5,707 bases of DNA from CSP1-4 sp036559965. GTDB lineage: Bacteria; Chloroflexota; Limnocylindria; Limnocylindrales; CSP1-4. Both the position numbers and the translations under genes were made by a program. The stretch lies in the NCBI GenBank assembly GCA_036559965.1, contig DATBSD010000098.1, forward strand, positions 1 to 5,707. Direction: 5' to 3'. Every line of letters starts with the position of its first letter. Positions within the stretch are counted from its first letter, which is position 1. The notes beneath the pieces were generated by a model. That model did no database searches. It was not told the DNA's origin and saw only the letters and a list, made by a program, of their open reading frames with translations. Of the stretch, positions 5,561 through 5,707 are shown in pieces.

Positions 5561-5582
5561 GTCGCCGGGCCTGTGCTATCGT
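5553..5582 (+). promoter_or_regulatory. Putative promoter of tRNA-Phe
   Basis: GTGCTATCGT (5573-5582) contains an extended -10-like element with hexamer TATCGT at 5577-5582. TCGACT (5553-5558), four of six matches to the -35 consensus TTGACA, lies 18 bases upstream and overlaps the htpX stop region. Initiation near 5589 would give a leader of about 36 bases before the mature tRNA. The same octamer occurs before secG and the tRNA-Leu genes. Confidence 0.45.
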
Positions 5583-5597
5583 CACGCTCGCTGACGG

Positions 5598-5614
5598 GAC
5601 CGTCGACGACGGTC
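5598..5614 (+). repeat. Perfect hairpin in the tRNA-Phe leader
   Basis: GACCGTC (5598-5604) and GACGGTC (5608-5614) are perfect 7-base complements around the loop GAC. The stem lies between the putative promoter and the mature tRNA, ending 10 bases before its first base. There is no T-run, so it is not an intrinsic terminator of htpX in the usual form. It could shape pre-tRNA processing or act as a 3' stem for htpX mRNA. Confidence 0.5.
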
Positions 5615-5624
5615 AAGTGCTCGG

Positions 5625-5700
5625 GCCGAGATAGCTCAGTTGGTAGAGCACGCGACTGAAAATCGCGGTGTCGCCAGTTCGAATCTGGCTCTCGGCACCA
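5625..5700 (+). tRNA. tRNA-Phe (anticodon GAA)
   Basis: A 76-base class I tRNA for phenylalanine codons UUC and UUU. The acceptor stem GCCGAGA (5625-5631) pairs perfectly with TCTCGGC (5690-5696), followed by A5697 and encoded CCA. The D arm contains TAGCTCAGTTGGTAGAGCA. The anticodon stem CGCGA/TCGCG (5651-5655/5663-5667) encloses the loop CTGAAAA with anticodon GAA at 5658-5660, and the T arm is GCCAG-TTCGAAT-CTGGC. Only seven bases follow before the window ends, so a terminator or further tRNA genes cannot be judged. Confidence 0.97.
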
Positions 5701-5707
5701 CCGCTCG

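Overview
The window reads as ordinary bacterial chromosome from a GC-rich organism. Codon third positions are almost all G or C, there are no mobile-element remnants, and all genes lie on the + strand. A member of the Chloroflexota (for example the Limnocylindria-type lineages), or less likely an Actinomycetota, would fit the high GC, the cofactor-independent phosphoglycerate mutase next to secG, and the GTG/TTG starts. This taxonomic guess is inference and was not tested by any search.

Left part (1-1746): the 3' nine-tenths of gpmI (2,3-bisphosphoglycerate-independent phosphoglycerate mutase), cut by the window edge just upstream of its catalytic serine. A short gap follows, then secG, the small subunit of the Sec protein-export channel. 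Glycolytic genes followed by secG are a recurring bacterial arrangement, so triose-phosphate genes may lie upstream of the window (inference).

Middle part (1807-3537): a 576-residue family 5 extracellular solute-binding protein (DppA/OppA-like) starting at TTG. It has an N-terminal membrane segment but no lipobox cysteine, and no ABC permease or ATPase genes are beside it in this window.

Three tRNA genes follow (3563-3879): tRNA-Leu(CAG), tRNA-Leu(GAG) and tRNA-Val(UAC), all with encoded CCA. Next come lemA (3928-4503), for a membrane-anchored helical protein, and htpX (4574-5560), for a membrane zinc metalloprotease. The two are frequent neighbours in bacteria and together suggest a membrane-protein quality-control unit. 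tRNA-Phe(GAA) closes the window (5625-5700).

Regulation: an octamer GTGCTAWC, which looks like an extended -10 element, occurs just upstream of secG, the tRNA-Leu pair and tRNA-Phe. TATACT lies upstream of lemA and TAGGAT upstream of tRNA-Val. Inverted repeats lie in the secG-SBP gap, the lemA-htpX gap and the tRNA-Phe leader; none has a T-tract. No convincing intrinsic terminator was seen.

I found no evidence for a new biological system. The most interesting details are the shared promoter-like octamer, a perfect hairpin immediately upstream of tRNA-Phe, two weak pairs in tRNA-Leu(CAG), and the solitary, lipobox-less solute-binding protein.
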